Shown here piece after piece: positions 18,052-28,300 of a stretch of 64,000 nucleotides of DNA (positions within the stretch are counted from its first letter, which is position 1; each line of letters opens with the position of its first letter). The position numbers were made by a program, and so were the translations under genes. Below the pieces are notes generated by a model. The model was given only the letters and a program-made list of their open reading frames with translations, searched no databases and had not been told where the DNA came from. The DNA is from Chitinophagaceae bacterium. Lineage in GTDB: Bacteria > Bacteroidota > Bacteroidia > Cytophagales > Cytophagaceae. The stretch is from NCBI GenBank assembly GCA_028288405.1, contig JAQBNS010000025.1:1-64000 (forward strand), given 5' to 3'.

Positions 18052-18148
18052 CAGCTAGCGCCGATGTCTGTCGGTGCTAGCTGTATATATATTGGTATAT
18101 CACGTGATGTCTCTTTCGTTGGTGCGAGCAGGATGATCGCGCCAACAA
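18052..18148. repeat. Two intergenic hairpins of the dispersed repeat family
   Basis: First hairpin: CAGCTAGCGCCGA and TCGGTGCTAGCTG pair over 13 bases around TGTCTG. Second, at about 18119-18146: TTGGTGCGA and TCGCGCCAA around GCAGGATGA. There is no T-run after either, so these look like palindromic repeats rather than simple terminators. The CCGATGTCTGTCGGTGC core resembles the copies at 10815 and 18807. Confidence 0.55.
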
Positions 18149-18300
18149 GAGCTAACTTAAGCGGCTTATTTTTTGAATGATTAAGTCGAATAATTTTTTT
18201 ATATTGAATGGAAAGCTGCTTCGAAGCTTGGTGTTGAAATAATGCAAAAGGCCTTCATTCAATTTTTGATTATTGCACACAAAAATAAGTCTATCATACG

Positions 18301-18753
18301 ATGCAAAAAATAATAGTTACGCTCGGTTTGTATTTTGTTTCTATTCTTGCTTACGGTCAGGTAAAACCGGGAGTATATACGTTGGAATATTCTTATAAAA
18401 ATTCGTTAACCACGGATAACAAAGAGGGAGGAGGCCATTATAATGCCGAGACCTTAACGATTGATTCTCTCGGGGCAGACGGGAGCTATACATTTTCCGG
18501 ATACATCGAAGGCAATGCCTGTGTTATTGTTGTGATTAAAGGTCACTGGACATGTAAAGATAATATATTGACCTATGCCAGCGAGTCTATAACAGAAAGA
18601 GACAAGTGTTCTAAAAAATTCAGTCGTCCCAGAAAAGAAAAAGGCTACGATGGAATCACTCATTACAAAATAGTGAAATTCTCGGAAGATTCTTTTCTTG
18701 GAGAAGCGGTGGAAGATCCTAATGTGAAGGTTAAATGGACAAGAAAGAAATGA
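18301..18753 (+). CDS. Small secreted protein of unknown function
   Basis: A 150-residue protein with a signal peptide (MQKIIVTLGLYFVSILAYGQ, cleavage likely after AYG). The mature part is beta-rich and polar, with pairs of cysteines (NACVIVVIKGHWTC and DKC) that could form a disulfide. I do not recognise a family; the pattern resembles small periplasmic lipocalin-like or heme-free beta-barrel proteins, but this is not firm. It has no operon partner. Confidence 0.6.
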   Translation: MQKIIVTLGLYFVSILAYGQVKPGVYTLEYSYKNSLTTDNKEGGGHYNAETLTIDSLGADGSYTFSGYIEGNACVIVVIKGHWTCKDNILTYASESITERDKCSKKFSRPRKEKGYDGITHYKIVKFSEDSFLGEAVEDPNVKVKWTRKK

Positions 18754-18806
18754 TTGAAAAGTAAAATTTGATTAAAAAAAGTTATCACACTGACCTCTGC
18801 TGGCAC

Positions 18807-18847
18807 CGATATCTATCAGTGCCTTTTCACAAATGACATCTGTCCGA
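18807..18847. repeat. Intergenic dispersed repeat copy (pairs with 10815-10855)
   Basis: CGATATCTATCAGTGCC through CATCTGTCCG, about 29 of 40 bases equal to 10815-10855. The preceding GGCAC lets the first half form an imperfect palindrome (GGCACCGATA/TATCAGTGCC). Confidence 0.55.
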
Positions 18848-18926
18848 TAATTCGAAATAAGATCGTACACATTTGTATTCAAAGAAAATCATATTACATT
18901 GTATTTCAAACTAAACCAATAGTATC

Positions 18927-19355
18927 ATGGAATTACTCATTAACGTACCTGCCATTCTTGTGGCTGTTGTCATCAATTTTATCCTTGGCTTCGTCTGGTT
19001 CACACTATTGTTTGGCCAACTATGGGGCAGAGAAATGGGCTACGATCCAACCATAAAACTAGAAACCGGTGTGATGGTAAAAGGCATGCTCTTTATGCTC
19101 ATCGGTAACTTACTTTTTGCCTGGGTATTTGCACACAATATCGCCGCCTGGACATTTGTTCCGGGTGTAAAGGATATGAGCCCAGCTGCCAATGCCATTA
19201 GTGCAGCCGTATTTACCTGGATAGGTTTTTATGTACCCGGACACCTTGGAAGCACGGTATGGGAGAAAAAATCCTGGACGCTTTTCGCCATCAATGCAGG
19301 CTATAACCTGGTTTCATTATTGGTCGTTGCATTTATTCTTTGCTACTGGAAATAG
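18927..19355 (+). CDS. DUF1761 family membrane protein
   Basis: A 142-residue protein with four hydrophobic helices. It matches the DUF1761 pattern: N-terminal helix followed by LGFVWFTLLFGQLWGREMGYD, a middle GMLFMLIGNLLFAWVFAHN, and a C-terminal W-rich part (WEKKSWTLFAINAGYNLV). DUF1761 proteins are small integral-membrane proteins of unknown function. It stands alone and is followed by a strong terminator. A near copy of its last ~17 codons lies 3.4 kb downstream at 22765-22820. Confidence 0.85.
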   Translation: MELLINVPAILVAVVINFILGFVWFTLLFGQLWGREMGYDPTIKLETGVMVKGMLFMLIGNLLFAWVFAHNIAAWTFVPGVKDMSPAANAISAAVFTWIGFYVPGHLGSTVWEKKSWTLFAINAGYNLVSLLVVAFILCYWK

Positions 19356-19378
19356 GCATTCACCACTATATTTAAAGC

Positions 19379-19410
19379 AAAAGGCACAAGCTCATACTTG
19401 TGCCTTTTTT
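19379..19410 (+). terminator. Terminator after the DUF1761 gene
   Basis: The stem AAAAGGCACAAG with a perfect complement and a 6-base loop ends in a T-run. Confidence 0.9.
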
Positions 19411-19420
19411 GTTTAAAACC

Positions 19421-19450
19421 ATTGGCACCAGTTAAAGCGTCCCGCTTGAG
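19421..19450. repeat. Fragment of the dispersed GC-rich repeat
   Basis: ATTGGCACCAG followed by TTAAAGCGTCCCGCTTGAG. The AGCGTCCCGCTxG core equals copy A at 12711-12775 and the inverted copy near 40766. The rest of the 19411-19642 gap holds no recognisable feature. Confidence 0.45.
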
Positions 19451-19642
19451 GTTTAATGAAGGAATATTTACTGCTAGAAGTACAGCCATAATCTGGATGA
19501 ATGTGTCCCGAAAGCTCAAATGAGCAAGGGAATAGGCAACTTTGCATTCACTAGTTCAACAAGTCTTCAGAATTCAGCAGTATCTTGAATGGTTGGAGAA
19601 AGAGCATTTTCTGTTATAGTTTTAATGACAATATAATCGAGT

Positions 19643-22600
19643 ATGAAAAAGATAGTGTATGTTTTTTTAGGCGTAAGTATTTTAATCTTAGGAATACTTT
19701 TTTCTCTACCGCTTGTATTTAAAAAACAGATCAGGGAAAGAGCGGAACAAGAGATCGATAAAAGGGTAGAGGCGTTCGTTAGTTTTGACCGGGTAAGTGT
19801 TTCCGTGTTGAATCATTTTCCTCATTTTACACTTTCGCTTCATGATCTGGTAGTACTGAACAAAGGTCGGTTTTCAGGAGATACACTGACTTCCATCAAA
19901 GAACTGGCGGTGGATGTTAACCTTAAAAGCATATTCTTTGGAGAGGAGATAGAAGTGAACAGCATTTACCTTATTGAGCCGGATATAGATGTTGTAGTAT
20001 TGGCAGATGGGTTAACGAACTATAATATTTTTATTCCCGATACAACGGAAGTTTCAGGTGATGCTGCGGCTAAGCCCGTGAATATTGCATTGGATCAAAT
20101 CATCATTAGAAACGGGCACATTCGTTACGACGACAGAGGTTCGCATACGTTTGTGGACATGATTGATTTTAACTACGACGGCAAGGGTGATTTCGAAAAA
20201 GAAATTTTTGACCTCACGACTAAAATGGAAGTGGCGCAGGTAACGATGGATTATGGTCGTGTGCGCTATTTGAATGAAAAGCATGTGAAGATCGACATGA
20301 TCATGGAAATGAATCAAAAAGAACAAAAGTACACATTCAAAGAAAATAACATCCAGGTCAATCATTTTAAATTAGGAATGGAGGGTTCCTTTATACTATT
20401 GGAACACGGCTATAACATGGATCTACATTTTGCCACACAGGAAACAGCTTTTAAAAACATACTCTCTCTGGTGCCTGGTGTATACATGAATGATTTTGAA
20501 CAGATCCAAACGAGCGGTGATGTGGCGCTTGCGGGCTTCTTGAAAGGTGTATACGACGATAGTCTTCAAAGCATTCCTGCTTTTCACCTGGATCTTCAGG
20601 TAAAAGACGGCATGTTTAAAATAGATACACTCCCGGCTGCGGTCACCAATATCCAATTGGAATTGGTACTGGATAATCCTACAGGTATTATTGACAGCAC
20701 ACGCTTCAATTTGAAAACATTTCACATGAACATGGGTAAGCACGCTGTGCATGGAAGAGCAGATATACTCGGACTTGTCAATCCAAAAGTAGACATCGAT
20801 ATTTTTGCAGATTTTGAATTGTCTGAGCTTGAAAAAATGTATCCTGTAAAAGGGTTGGATCTTAAAGGTAAATTGGATTTTGAATTGAAAGCGAAAGGAA
20901 CGTACCGTCCTAAACATGAAGTACTCACGGAAGAGCTGCCTGTGTTTAACCTGAACTTAAAATTGACTGATGGAAAAATCAAATACGACAGTCTTCCTTC
21001 TGCCATTGAAGACATTCAATTGCATCTGCTGGCAAACAACAGCGATGGTAAATTGGAAAATACAGTTTTCGATTTTAAGAGCATTCATTTTAATATGGGT
21101 AAAAATCCTGTGAATGGATTTGCACGGGTAGAAGGAGTCAAGGTGTGCAAAGTAAATGCAGACTTAAAAGCCAGTTTGAATTTGGAAGACGTAGAAAAAA
21201 TGTATCCTGTTCAGGGTTTGGTGTTGAAAGGATTGTTGGATCTGAACGTGAAGGTAAATGGCAATTACGACCCGGCTAAGAAAAAAATACCGATCATTGA
21301 TGCGAACATCAATTTGACCAATGGATTCTTGCAAACAAACAGTTATCCTGAACCGATAGAGAAGCTTCATCTCATCGCAGAAGCGACAAACAATACAGGT
21401 AATGTAGAAGATACCAAATTGACCATTCAACAGTTTACTTATACACTGGAAGGCGAACCGTTTGAGGTGAAAGGCTCTGTTTCGAATTTAAAAACGTATG
21501 CTTACGATTTGAAAATGAAAGGCAAGATAGACCTGGAGAAAATTACCAAAATATACCCTGTGCCGAATTATCAACTTACGGGCATTATAAAAACAGATAT
21601 AGAAAGCAGAGGAACGCTCACCGATCTCGAAGAGGGCAGGTACGATAAGATTTTTTCTGAGGGATCTGTCGAGATGAAACATGTAAAGATAAGAAGCAAT
21701 ACGATCAAACAACCGATTCATATTAAAGATGCTTATTTTACTTTTACGCCTGAGAAAATTGTCATGGAGCGGTTTGTTTCTAAATTCGGAAAAAGTCACG
21801 TCTCCATGACGGGCGATCTCACGAATTACATGTCGTTCATCAGCCCAAGCAGCCATAAGATGGTAACAGCGGACCTGAAATTGACTTGCGATACCTTAAA
21901 CCTGAACGAATGGTTAGCAGACAATGTAAATACGGTGAATGAGACAACAACGGCTGTACCAATGGATACTTCCGTACATCCGCAAATTGGCGTATGGGGA
22001 GTACCACGAAATTTGGATTTCACGTTTGACTCCAAGATCAACGTCATCATATATGAAGATATGTATATGACTAAAGTAGATGGAGAGATCCGCATCAAGG
22101 ATGGAGTGCTGTCCATGACTGAAACGGGTTTCAATACATTGAATGCTTTGTTCAGCGTTAGCGGAGATTATAATACTCAAAATATGGAAAAACCATTGTT
22201 TGATTTTAAACTCAATATCAAAGAGCTGGACATCAATAAAGCATACCGGGAGTTAAAGCTTGTCCGGGATCTTGTTCCTGCTGCTGCCGATGCTTATGGT
22301 ATTTTCTCTATAGATTATTCGATCAAAGGTGAATTGGATCAAAACATGAATCCTAAATTAAATACGCTGGAAGGCGGCGGAAAAGTACGCATTGCAGACG
22401 CCAAGATAGACGGGATGAAGATGTTTGATGAGATCAGTAAAGCAACTAAAAAGCAAGAGCTTAACGATCCTCATTTAAAAGATGTGGTGATTGATACAGA
22501 AATCAGAGATAATAAATTGTACGTCAAACCATTTTCCATGAATATTTCCGGATTTGATATGGACATAGAAGGCGTTAACGACATCAGTGGTACGATTAAT

Positions 22601-22708
22601 TATTTGGTTAAGATTGAATTGTTTCCCATTGATAAACTTAAAATCCCTGTTCATGTTACCGGTACTTATGACAATCCCAAAGTATTGTTAGGTAAAGGAA
22701 AACAATGA
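19643..22708 (+). CDS. AsmA-like envelope protein
   Basis: A 1021-residue AsmA-family protein. Such proteins have an N-terminal inner-membrane helix (here residues 4-25) and a very long periplasmic beta-groove, and are thought to move lipids between membranes or help outer-membrane assembly. The AsmA start is clear: VEAFVSFDRVSVSVLNHFP and LHDLVVLNKG, then LTSIKELAVDVNL. From about residue 330 there are three related ~150-residue units that share phrases such as FHMNMGKHAVHGRADI and FNMGKNPVNGFARV, each with a xMYPVxGLxLKG core. The C-terminus holds the AsmA_2-type end (LNTLEGGGKVRIADAKIDG). It is single, between two copies of a DUF1761 tail sequence. Confidence 0.88.
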   Translation: MKKIVYVFLGVSILILGILFSLPLVFKKQIRERAEQEIDKRVEAFVSFDRVSVSVLNHFPHFTLSLHDLVVLNKGRFSGDTLTSIKELAVDVNLKSIFFGEEIEVNSIYLIEPDIDVVVLADGLTNYNIFIPDTTEVSGDAAAKPVNIALDQIIIRNGHIRYDDRGSHTFVDMIDFNYDGKGDFEKEIFDLTTKMEVAQVTMDYGRVRYLNEKHVKIDMIMEMNQKEQKYTFKENNIQVNHFKLGMEGSFILLEHGYNMDLHFATQETAFKNILSLVPGVYMNDFEQIQTSGDVALAGFLKGVYDDSLQSIPAFHLDLQVKDGMFKIDTLPAAVTNIQLELVLDNPTGIIDSTRFNLKTFHMNMGKHAVHGRADILGLVNPKVDIDIFADFELSELEKMYPVKGLDLKGKLDFELKAKGTYRPKHEVLTEELPVFNLNLKLTDGKIKYDSLPSAIEDIQLHLLANNSDGKLENTVFDFKSIHFNMGKNPVNGFARVEGVKVCKVNADLKASLNLEDVEKMYPVQGLVLKGLLDLNVKVNGNYDPAKKKIPIIDANINLTNGFLQTNSYPEPIEKLHLIAEATNNTGNVEDTKLTIQQFTYTLEGEPFEVKGSVSNLKTYAYDLKMKGKIDLEKITKIYPVPNYQLTGIIKTDIESRGTLTDLEEGRYDKIFSEGSVEMKHVKIRSNTIKQPIHIKDAYFTFTPEKIVMERFVSKFGKSHVSMTGDLTNYMSFISPSSHKMVTADLKLTCDTLNLNEWLADNVNTVNETTTAVPMDTSVHPQIGVWGVPRNLDFTFDSKINVIIYEDMYMTKVDGEIRIKDGVLSMTETGFNTLNALFSVSGDYNTQNMEKPLFDFKLNIKELDINKAYRELKLVRDLVPAAADAYGIFSIDYSIKGELDQNMNPKLNTLEGGGKVRIADAKIDGMKMFDEISKATKKQELNDPHLKDVVIDTEIRDNKLYVKPFSMNISGFDMDIEGVNDISGTINYLVKIELFPIDKLKIPVHVTGTYDNPKVLLGKGKQ

Positions 22709-22717
22709 TTAAAAACT

Positions 22718-22756
22718 CCCTGGCGCTAGCATCCCGCTCGGGAATGCTCTACATGC
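22718..22756. repeat. Dispersed GC-rich repeat, copy F
   Basis: CTGGCGCTAGCATCC followed by CGCTCGGGAATGCT. AGCATCCCG and CGGGAATGCT form a small hairpin. It shares GCTCGGGAATGCT with copy A (12711-12775). It could double as a weak terminator for the AsmA gene but lacks a T-run. Confidence 0.5.
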
Positions 22757-22764
22757 CAGTAAGA

Positions 22765-22820
22765 GCTATAACCTGTTTTCATTATTGGTCGTTGCATTTA
22801 TTCTTTGCTACTGAAAATAA
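22765..22820 (+). pseudogene. Duplicated 3' end of the DUF1761 gene
   Basis: A ~55-base stretch almost identical to 19300-19355, the last ~17 codons of the DUF1761 gene (from GCTATAACCTG to the stop); only about three bases differ. No upstream part of the gene is present, so it is a gene remnant that flanks the AsmA gene as a direct repeat. Confidence 0.75.
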
Positions 22821-22921
22821 GTAATCTGTTGAAATGAAATAGAACTTAAACACAAGCATCCATTGGGTCTAAAAGTCCTCGCAAGTACAGGTATAGCAAA
22901 TGCTTGCCCATACAACACTGA

Positions 22922-23443
22922 CTAACGATACTGCTGTTCTGCCGCTTTACCAGAAGTAATATAGTTGAATAAGTAATCTTTGATCACCGTCGTCCATCCC
23001 TGCTGTGATGTTGAAACTTCTATGGTTGTAGTAAAGCTTTCAAGGTAGTTATATAGCAAATTTTTAATGCAGTAATCACATATTTCCTTCAACCTTTTTT
23101 GTTCAGATTCTAAAACAACTCCGTCATAAGTGAATGTAATTTGAGTACCTCCGCTTCTTGGAAATAATTCAAAAATCATTTTTGTTCCAGTCCAGTCAAA
23201 GTTGTCGGTGCTGCGTTTACTTTCAGTTGTAAGCCAAGCAAATTTTTTGTCCGGAATAAATTCAATCACTTTGTTTCTGGAAAAATGTTCGCTGCCAATC
23301 TTTAAAATAAACTCTGCATTGATTCTCAATTCTTCACCAACAAATTCTTCAGCCCACCATTTTGAAAGTTTAATGAGACGGTTGAAAACCACATTTGCTG
23401 ATTTTGTAACCTCAATGGATACTGTATACATAGTGTTTAACAT
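22922..23443 (-). CDS. SRPBCC (AHSA1-like) domain protein
   Basis: A 173-residue protein of the START/SRPBCC superfamily, small helix-grip folds that bind hydrophobic ligands or, in AHSA1, stimulate Hsp90. Pattern: an N-terminal strand TVSIEVTKSANVVFNRL, KLSKWWAEEFVG, then a DKKFAWLTT strand pair, FELFPRSGGTQITFTYDG and a C-terminal helix (CIKNLLYNYLESF). It is paralogous to the next gene downstream on the map (23519-23971), with the same WW, EF/QF and YxxxxE layout. An ATG 12 bp inside is an alternative start. Ligand unknown. Confidence 0.78.
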   Translation of the reverse strand: MLNTMYTVSIEVTKSANVVFNRLIKLSKWWAEEFVGEELRINAEFILKIGSEHFSRNKVIEFIPDKKFAWLTTESKRSTDNFDWTGTKMIFELFPRSGGTQITFTYDGVVLESEQKRLKEICDYCIKNLLYNYLESFTTTIEVSTSQQGWTTVIKDYLFNYITSGKAAEQQYR

Positions 23444-23518
23444 TCTCTTTTAAATTTATAGGAGTATAAAGACATTCTTATTGCTCGCAAGAACAGAAAT
23501 GATATTCTGCATACTTGG

Positions 23519-23971
23519 TTAAATAGTCGGCTCACGAAATACCCCTTTGCCTGTTGTAAGGTACGAAAACAGACTTGTTTCTATCCAGTGCGTCCAGCCC
23601 GGTGCGCAATCTTTGTAGCATTGTACATCCGGAGTGAGGCCTTCGTGCGTGAAGTTTACGATGGTTGTACCATCGGATTCCGTGAGATCAAAAATCAGTT
23701 TGGTATTGGCCCATTCCTTTTTATTTTCATACCAGGGCATGTTACAATCCGTCACTAGCCATACCAATCGTTTATTGGAAATCAATTCCGTAACAGTAAA
23801 ATGGAAAAAGGAATCAGCTCCCATGGTGACAGTAAAGGTGTCGCTTTGTTTTTCAGCGTGCCCAGAAAATTGTACGCCCCACCAGCCTTGCAGTTGACTG
23901 ATCTTTTGGAGGACTTCACCGGCGCTGGTCTTTACGGTAATGCTGCTTTGAAAATTGTAGTTAGTTGCCAT
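23519..23971 (-). CDS. SRPBCC (AHSA1-like) domain protein
   Basis: A 150-residue SRPBCC-family protein: INFxSSITV-type start (here NYNFQSSITVKTSAGEVL), LQGWWGVQFSGH, NKRLVWLVTD, a central strand WANTKLIFDLTESDGTTIVNFTHEGL, and a final helix (WIETSLFSYLTTG). It is co-directional with and downstream of the AraC-type regulator (59 bp gap), so the two may form a unit. It is paralogous to 22922-23443, and both share a CTCGCAAGxACAG stretch just after their stops, which suggests an old tandem duplication. Confidence 0.8.
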   Translation of the reverse strand: MATNYNFQSSITVKTSAGEVLQKISQLQGWWGVQFSGHAEKQSDTFTVTMGADSFFHFTVTELISNKRLVWLVTDCNMPWYENKKEWANTKLIFDLTESDGTTIVNFTHEGLTPDVQCYKDCAPGWTHWIETSLFSYLTTGKGVFREPTI

Positions 23972-24029
23972 GTCTTTTTTTTAACAAAAATAGACAGGTA
24001 TAGGATTCGGGTATTGTACAAATCGGAAC

Positions 24030-24878
24030 TCAACGTTTGAAATTACGAATGCTGAGTTCGTTTGTACTTTTTTGTAGGTCAGAGAGCGTCGTTCCGGTAA
24101 ACCGTTTGAAAGCCCGGATAAAATGTGACTGGTCGTGGTAGCTGTTGTAGATGTATCCCTTTAATACATGAGGTTCCATGCCATTGGAATAGGCCTGGTA
24201 AAACTGTTTGAAGCGAATGATTTCAGAAAAGTTTTTTGGACCGGTACCCAGGTACTCCAGAAATTTTTTATGAAGCCAGCGAGAACTATAACCGGTTTCC
24301 TTTTCCAGTTGAGCGACCGTTGCAAGGCCATTGGTATTCAGTATACGCTGTATACAATAATCAAAAACCGGGTCGCCGGGGATCTTTTCCAGTTGCTGGA
24401 TCAGGAACGCCTGCAGCAGCTGCAATTTATCGCTGATGACATGGGTATTACTAAGACGGCTGCGCAGTTTTTCCGCTTCGTTACCTATTAGGTCCGGCAG
24501 TTCTATGATTTGATTTTTGAATTCGCTAAAACCAAGGTGGAAAAAACGATAGGTTCCGAGCGCATTAAATTCAATGATGATGGTTCCTGTCTGCGCATCT
24601 TCTGTGGCATCTAGTATAACAGGTGTATCAATCAGACCGGATAGACTTAATTTGTTTTCGTTTTGAATAAATTTTTTGCCATCAATGAGCACTGATATAC
24701 CGTTGCGATAGGTGAGTGTCAACTTAAGGTTGGCATTCGGAACGATCAGCTTTCTATCCACCGCCGGGAGACGGCCACTGCTTTCAAACACAGATATTCT
24801 ATCAACAAAGGGTTGCAGCAAAGTATGCGGTACGACCGAATGAAACCTGAAATCTGTCATTTGCTTTTCCAAAATCAT
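24030..24878 (-). CDS. AraC family transcriptional regulator (DUF6597-like N-domain)
   Basis: A 282-residue regulator. The N-terminal ~170 residues form a beta-rich sensor domain of the type found in Bacteroidota AraC proteins (VVPHTLLQPFVDRISVFES). The C-terminal part is a two-helix-turn-helix AraC DNA-binding domain: VAQLEKETGYSSRWLHKKF and a second helix pair containing YNSYHDQSHFIRAFKRF. Two start codons 18 bp apart (24878 and 24860) have the same upstream sequence because of a tandem duplication, so either can be used. It is directly upstream of the SRPBCC gene on the same strand and may control it. Confidence 0.88.
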   Translation of the reverse strand: MILEKQMTDFRFHSVVPHTLLQPFVDRISVFESSGRLPAVDRKLIVPNANLKLTLTYRNGISVLIDGKKFIQNENKLSLSGLIDTPVILDATEDAQTGTIIIEFNALGTYRFFHLGFSEFKNQIIELPDLIGNEAEKLRSRLSNTHVISDKLQLLQAFLIQQLEKIPGDPVFDYCIQRILNTNGLATVAQLEKETGYSSRWLHKKFLEYLGTGPKNFSEIIRFKQFYQAYSNGMEPHVLKGYIYNSYHDQSHFIRAFKRFTGTTLSDLQKSTNELSIRNFKR

Positions 24879-24895
24879 TTGCTTTTCCAAAATAT
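24860..24895. repeat. 18-bp tandem duplication over the AraC start
   Basis: On the minus strand TTTTGGAAAAGCAAATGA occurs twice in tandem. Each copy holds a GGAAAAG ribosome-binding-like sequence and an in-frame ATG. Confidence 0.85.
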
Positions 24896-25397
24896 AGGGA
24901 GCTATTTAAATATAAGTAAAAAAGTGAATCTGTCAAGAAAGTAATCAAATGAACCTTCTCATACGCATACTGTATCAATCCCCATTCCGCAAATTGCATC
25001 ATTAAAACAAGACGGCTGTGTAAGTGAACGCATACTTCCTTTATATTTTTTTAGACCGACATTCCTTCAACTGATTGATAATAAAATTCTTGCAGGTATT
25101 CTTTACCAGATTCTTTTATGTTTTAAACATATAAATCGCCTTTACTTTTCTGATTCTATAGTTTTACTTATCTGATAATTAATTGGACAATTCAGGGATC
25201 TGTAAAGGGCCTGATTACGCATCAAAAACATATAATGCCCTCAGCAGGAAGAAATTGTTTGTTTACAATTGAAACGTTGAGAGGTCTTCATTTTACGAGA
25301 ACAATTGAATCCGCTATCATTCAATAAAAATCAACCATCCATTCAGTGGTTAATTAACTGACCACCGAAACAAACAACAACCACAACTAAACAAACC
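24896..25397. other. Intergenic region before the GH99-like gene
   Basis: About 500 bp between divergent genes, so it must hold promoters both ways. A short palindrome around TTAATTAA near 25353 is followed by GACCACCG; otherwise I see no gene, RNA or clear promoter consensus. The last ~60 bases, rich in A and C, form the leader of the large secreted protein. Confidence 0.4.
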
Positions 25398-28300
25398 ATG
25401 AAACAATTTGTACAACACAAACTAACAGCTTGGCTTCTTGTACTGGCATTGTTTGCCGGATCATTCGCTCAGGCGCAATCACCGGTCGGTGATGTAGTAG
25501 GTAAAGTGACGGTCGGCTATCAAGGCTGGTTTGCTGCTCCGGGCGATGGATCTCCTTTCGGCGGCTGGTGGCACTGGACCTCCGTGGGCGGCGCTCCTTC
25601 AGCGACCAACACCGGAATAAAATCATGGCCGGATACGCGGGAGTATACGACTACTTTTCCAACGGCTTATAACAATGCTCCGAACGGCAGACCGGGAAAT
25701 CTTTTTTCTTCTTATACCGATCAAACCATCAACACACAATTTCTATGGATGCAGCAAAACGGCATCGACTGTGCGGCTTTGCAACGCTTCGATCCTGTAG
25801 GCGGTGAAGGTCCGATCCGCGATGCGGTGACAGCCAAAGTGAAAACAGCAGCCGAAGCGCATAACGTGAAATTTTACATCATGTACGATGTGAGTGGATG
25901 GATGAACATGCAAACGGAAATGAAAGCAGACTGGACGAATAAAATGTCTGCTTACACTGCTTCTTCTGCTTATGCGAAGCAAAACGGTAAACCGGTGGTT
26001 TGCATCTGGGGTATGGGATTGAACGATACCAATCATCCTTTCTCTTCAGCGGTTTGTGTAGATGTCATCAACTGGTTCAAAGGACAAGGCTGTTATGTGA
26101 TCGGTGGTGTAAGAGGAGAGTGGCGCACCGTGAATGATGGGTATACCGATACCTACAATGCCTTCAACATGATTACGCCCTGGCTGATTGGAAAGGTCGG
26201 AAGCTTAAGCAGTGCAGACAGTTATTACACCAATACCAGTGTCGGTGATCAGGCTTATTGCAATGCACACGGCATCGATTACCAGGCTACCATTTTGCCC
26301 GGAGATTTGCAGGAGCGTCAACGTGTGCACGGAGACTTCATGTGGAAGCAATTTTACAACATGAAAAGATTAGGTGCACAAGGCATTTACATTTCCATGT
26401 TTGATGAATACAACGAAGGAAATCAAATTGCGAAAACGGCAGAAAATCAATCGCAGATTCCAACGGGATCATCCTACCTTGGTTTGGATGAAGACGGTGT
26501 AGCCGTATCGGCAGATTATTATTTGAGGTTGACCAACGATGGCGGAAAAATGTTCAAGGGACAAACCCCTTTGACAGCGACACGTCCGACGCCTTACTTT
26601 GTCAATGCGGCACCAGGCATCACGAACCTCGCGACAACCAGCGCTCAGGCGGGAACCTACTTAACTTACAACATCGCTGCTTCGGGCGGACCGACAAGTT
26701 TTAATGCAGCAGGCTTACCTGCCGGTTTAACAGTAAATACAACCACCGGTGTCATCAGCGGTATTCCTGCAACAGCCGGAAATTATGCGGTGACATTAAG
26801 TGCGACCAATGCTTATGGTACAGGTTCAGCTCCATTGAGTTTCACCATTACTGCAGCACCGCCGCAAGCGGCTTATGGCGGTACGCCCTGGGCTGTGCCA
26901 GGAAAAATTGAAGCGGAGAATTTTGATACCGGTGGACAAGATGTGGCGTATAGCGATGCTACATCCACCAACACCAGCGGACAATACAGAACAACAGATG
27001 GGGTAGATATAGAAGGCGCAGCGGACACTGGTGGTGGCTTTGACATTGGATTCACCAATGCAGGCGAATGGCTGGAATACACGGTTAACGTGGCCACGGC
27101 AGGTACTTATACTTTCCAGGCCAGGTTAGCGACAGCCGCTACAGGTAATACGTTTCATATCGAAGTAGACGGATTCAATATTTCAGGAAGCATTGCGGTG
27201 CCGAACAGCGGCGGATGGCAAGTGTGGGAAACCGTAAGTTTTACCACACCGATGATCAGCAGCGGACAACATGTCATTCGCTTCTATGAAGAGACAGGTG
27301 GTTACAACATCAACTACATTAATTTTATTTCATTGTCTTCCGCACCTGTTATATCAAGTCCGGCGACGGCGACAGGTACAACAGGTGCTGCATTCAACTA
27401 TACGATCACTGCGTCTAATTCACCGACCAGTTTCGGTGCGACAGGTTTGCCTGCGGGTTTATCGGTCAATACCTCCACAGGCCTGATCAGCGGTACGCCA
27501 ACAACGGGCGGTACTTACACCGCAACTATTAGCGCAACCAATGCCGGCGGTACGGCAAGCAAGACCTTGATCCTTACCATTAATTCCGGTGTGCCGGCTC
27601 CTGTGATATCCAGTGCAGCAACCGCAACGGGTACAGTAGGTGCTTCGTTCAGCTATGCGATTACAGCTTCTAATACACCGACAGGTTTTGGTGCGACAGC
27701 TTTGCCTGCCGGTGTATCTGTCAATACTTCTACAGGCTTGATCAGTGGTACGCCTACAACAGCGGGTACATATACCACTACGGTGAGCGCGACGAATGCA
27801 GGCGGTACCGCAACGAAACAGGTAACGATCACCATCAATCCTGCTACGGTTCCTGAATCTCCTTATGGAGGAGTGGCGGCAAGCATTCCCGGAAAAATTG
27901 AAGCAGAGAATTATGACCTGGGCGGACAAGGTGTTGCGTATAACGACAACGACGCCACGAACAGCGGAGGACAATACAGAACCACTGACGGTGTCGATGT
28001 AGAAGGTACCGGCGATACAGGCGGTGGCTACGACATCGGATTTACCAATGCCGGTGAATGGATGAAGTACACCGTGAATGTCACCACTGCTGCAGCCTAT
28101 ACCTTACAGGTACGCGTGGCTTCTCCGGGAACAGGCAATACTTTGCATGTGGAATTGGATGGCATCAATATTTCAGGAAGTCTGACCGTACCGAATACAG
28201 GCGATTGGCAGATCTATCAAACTGTCAGTGTCACGACGCCAAGCCTTTCAAGCGGACAACACATCCTTCGCATCTATGAAGAGACAGGTGGATTCAATAT

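Noticed and set aside
27459-27974. Antisense 171-residue frame inside the GH99-like gene
   Set aside because: It is a shadow of the low-complexity Ig and CBM repeats of the real gene on the plus strand; it contains no domain.
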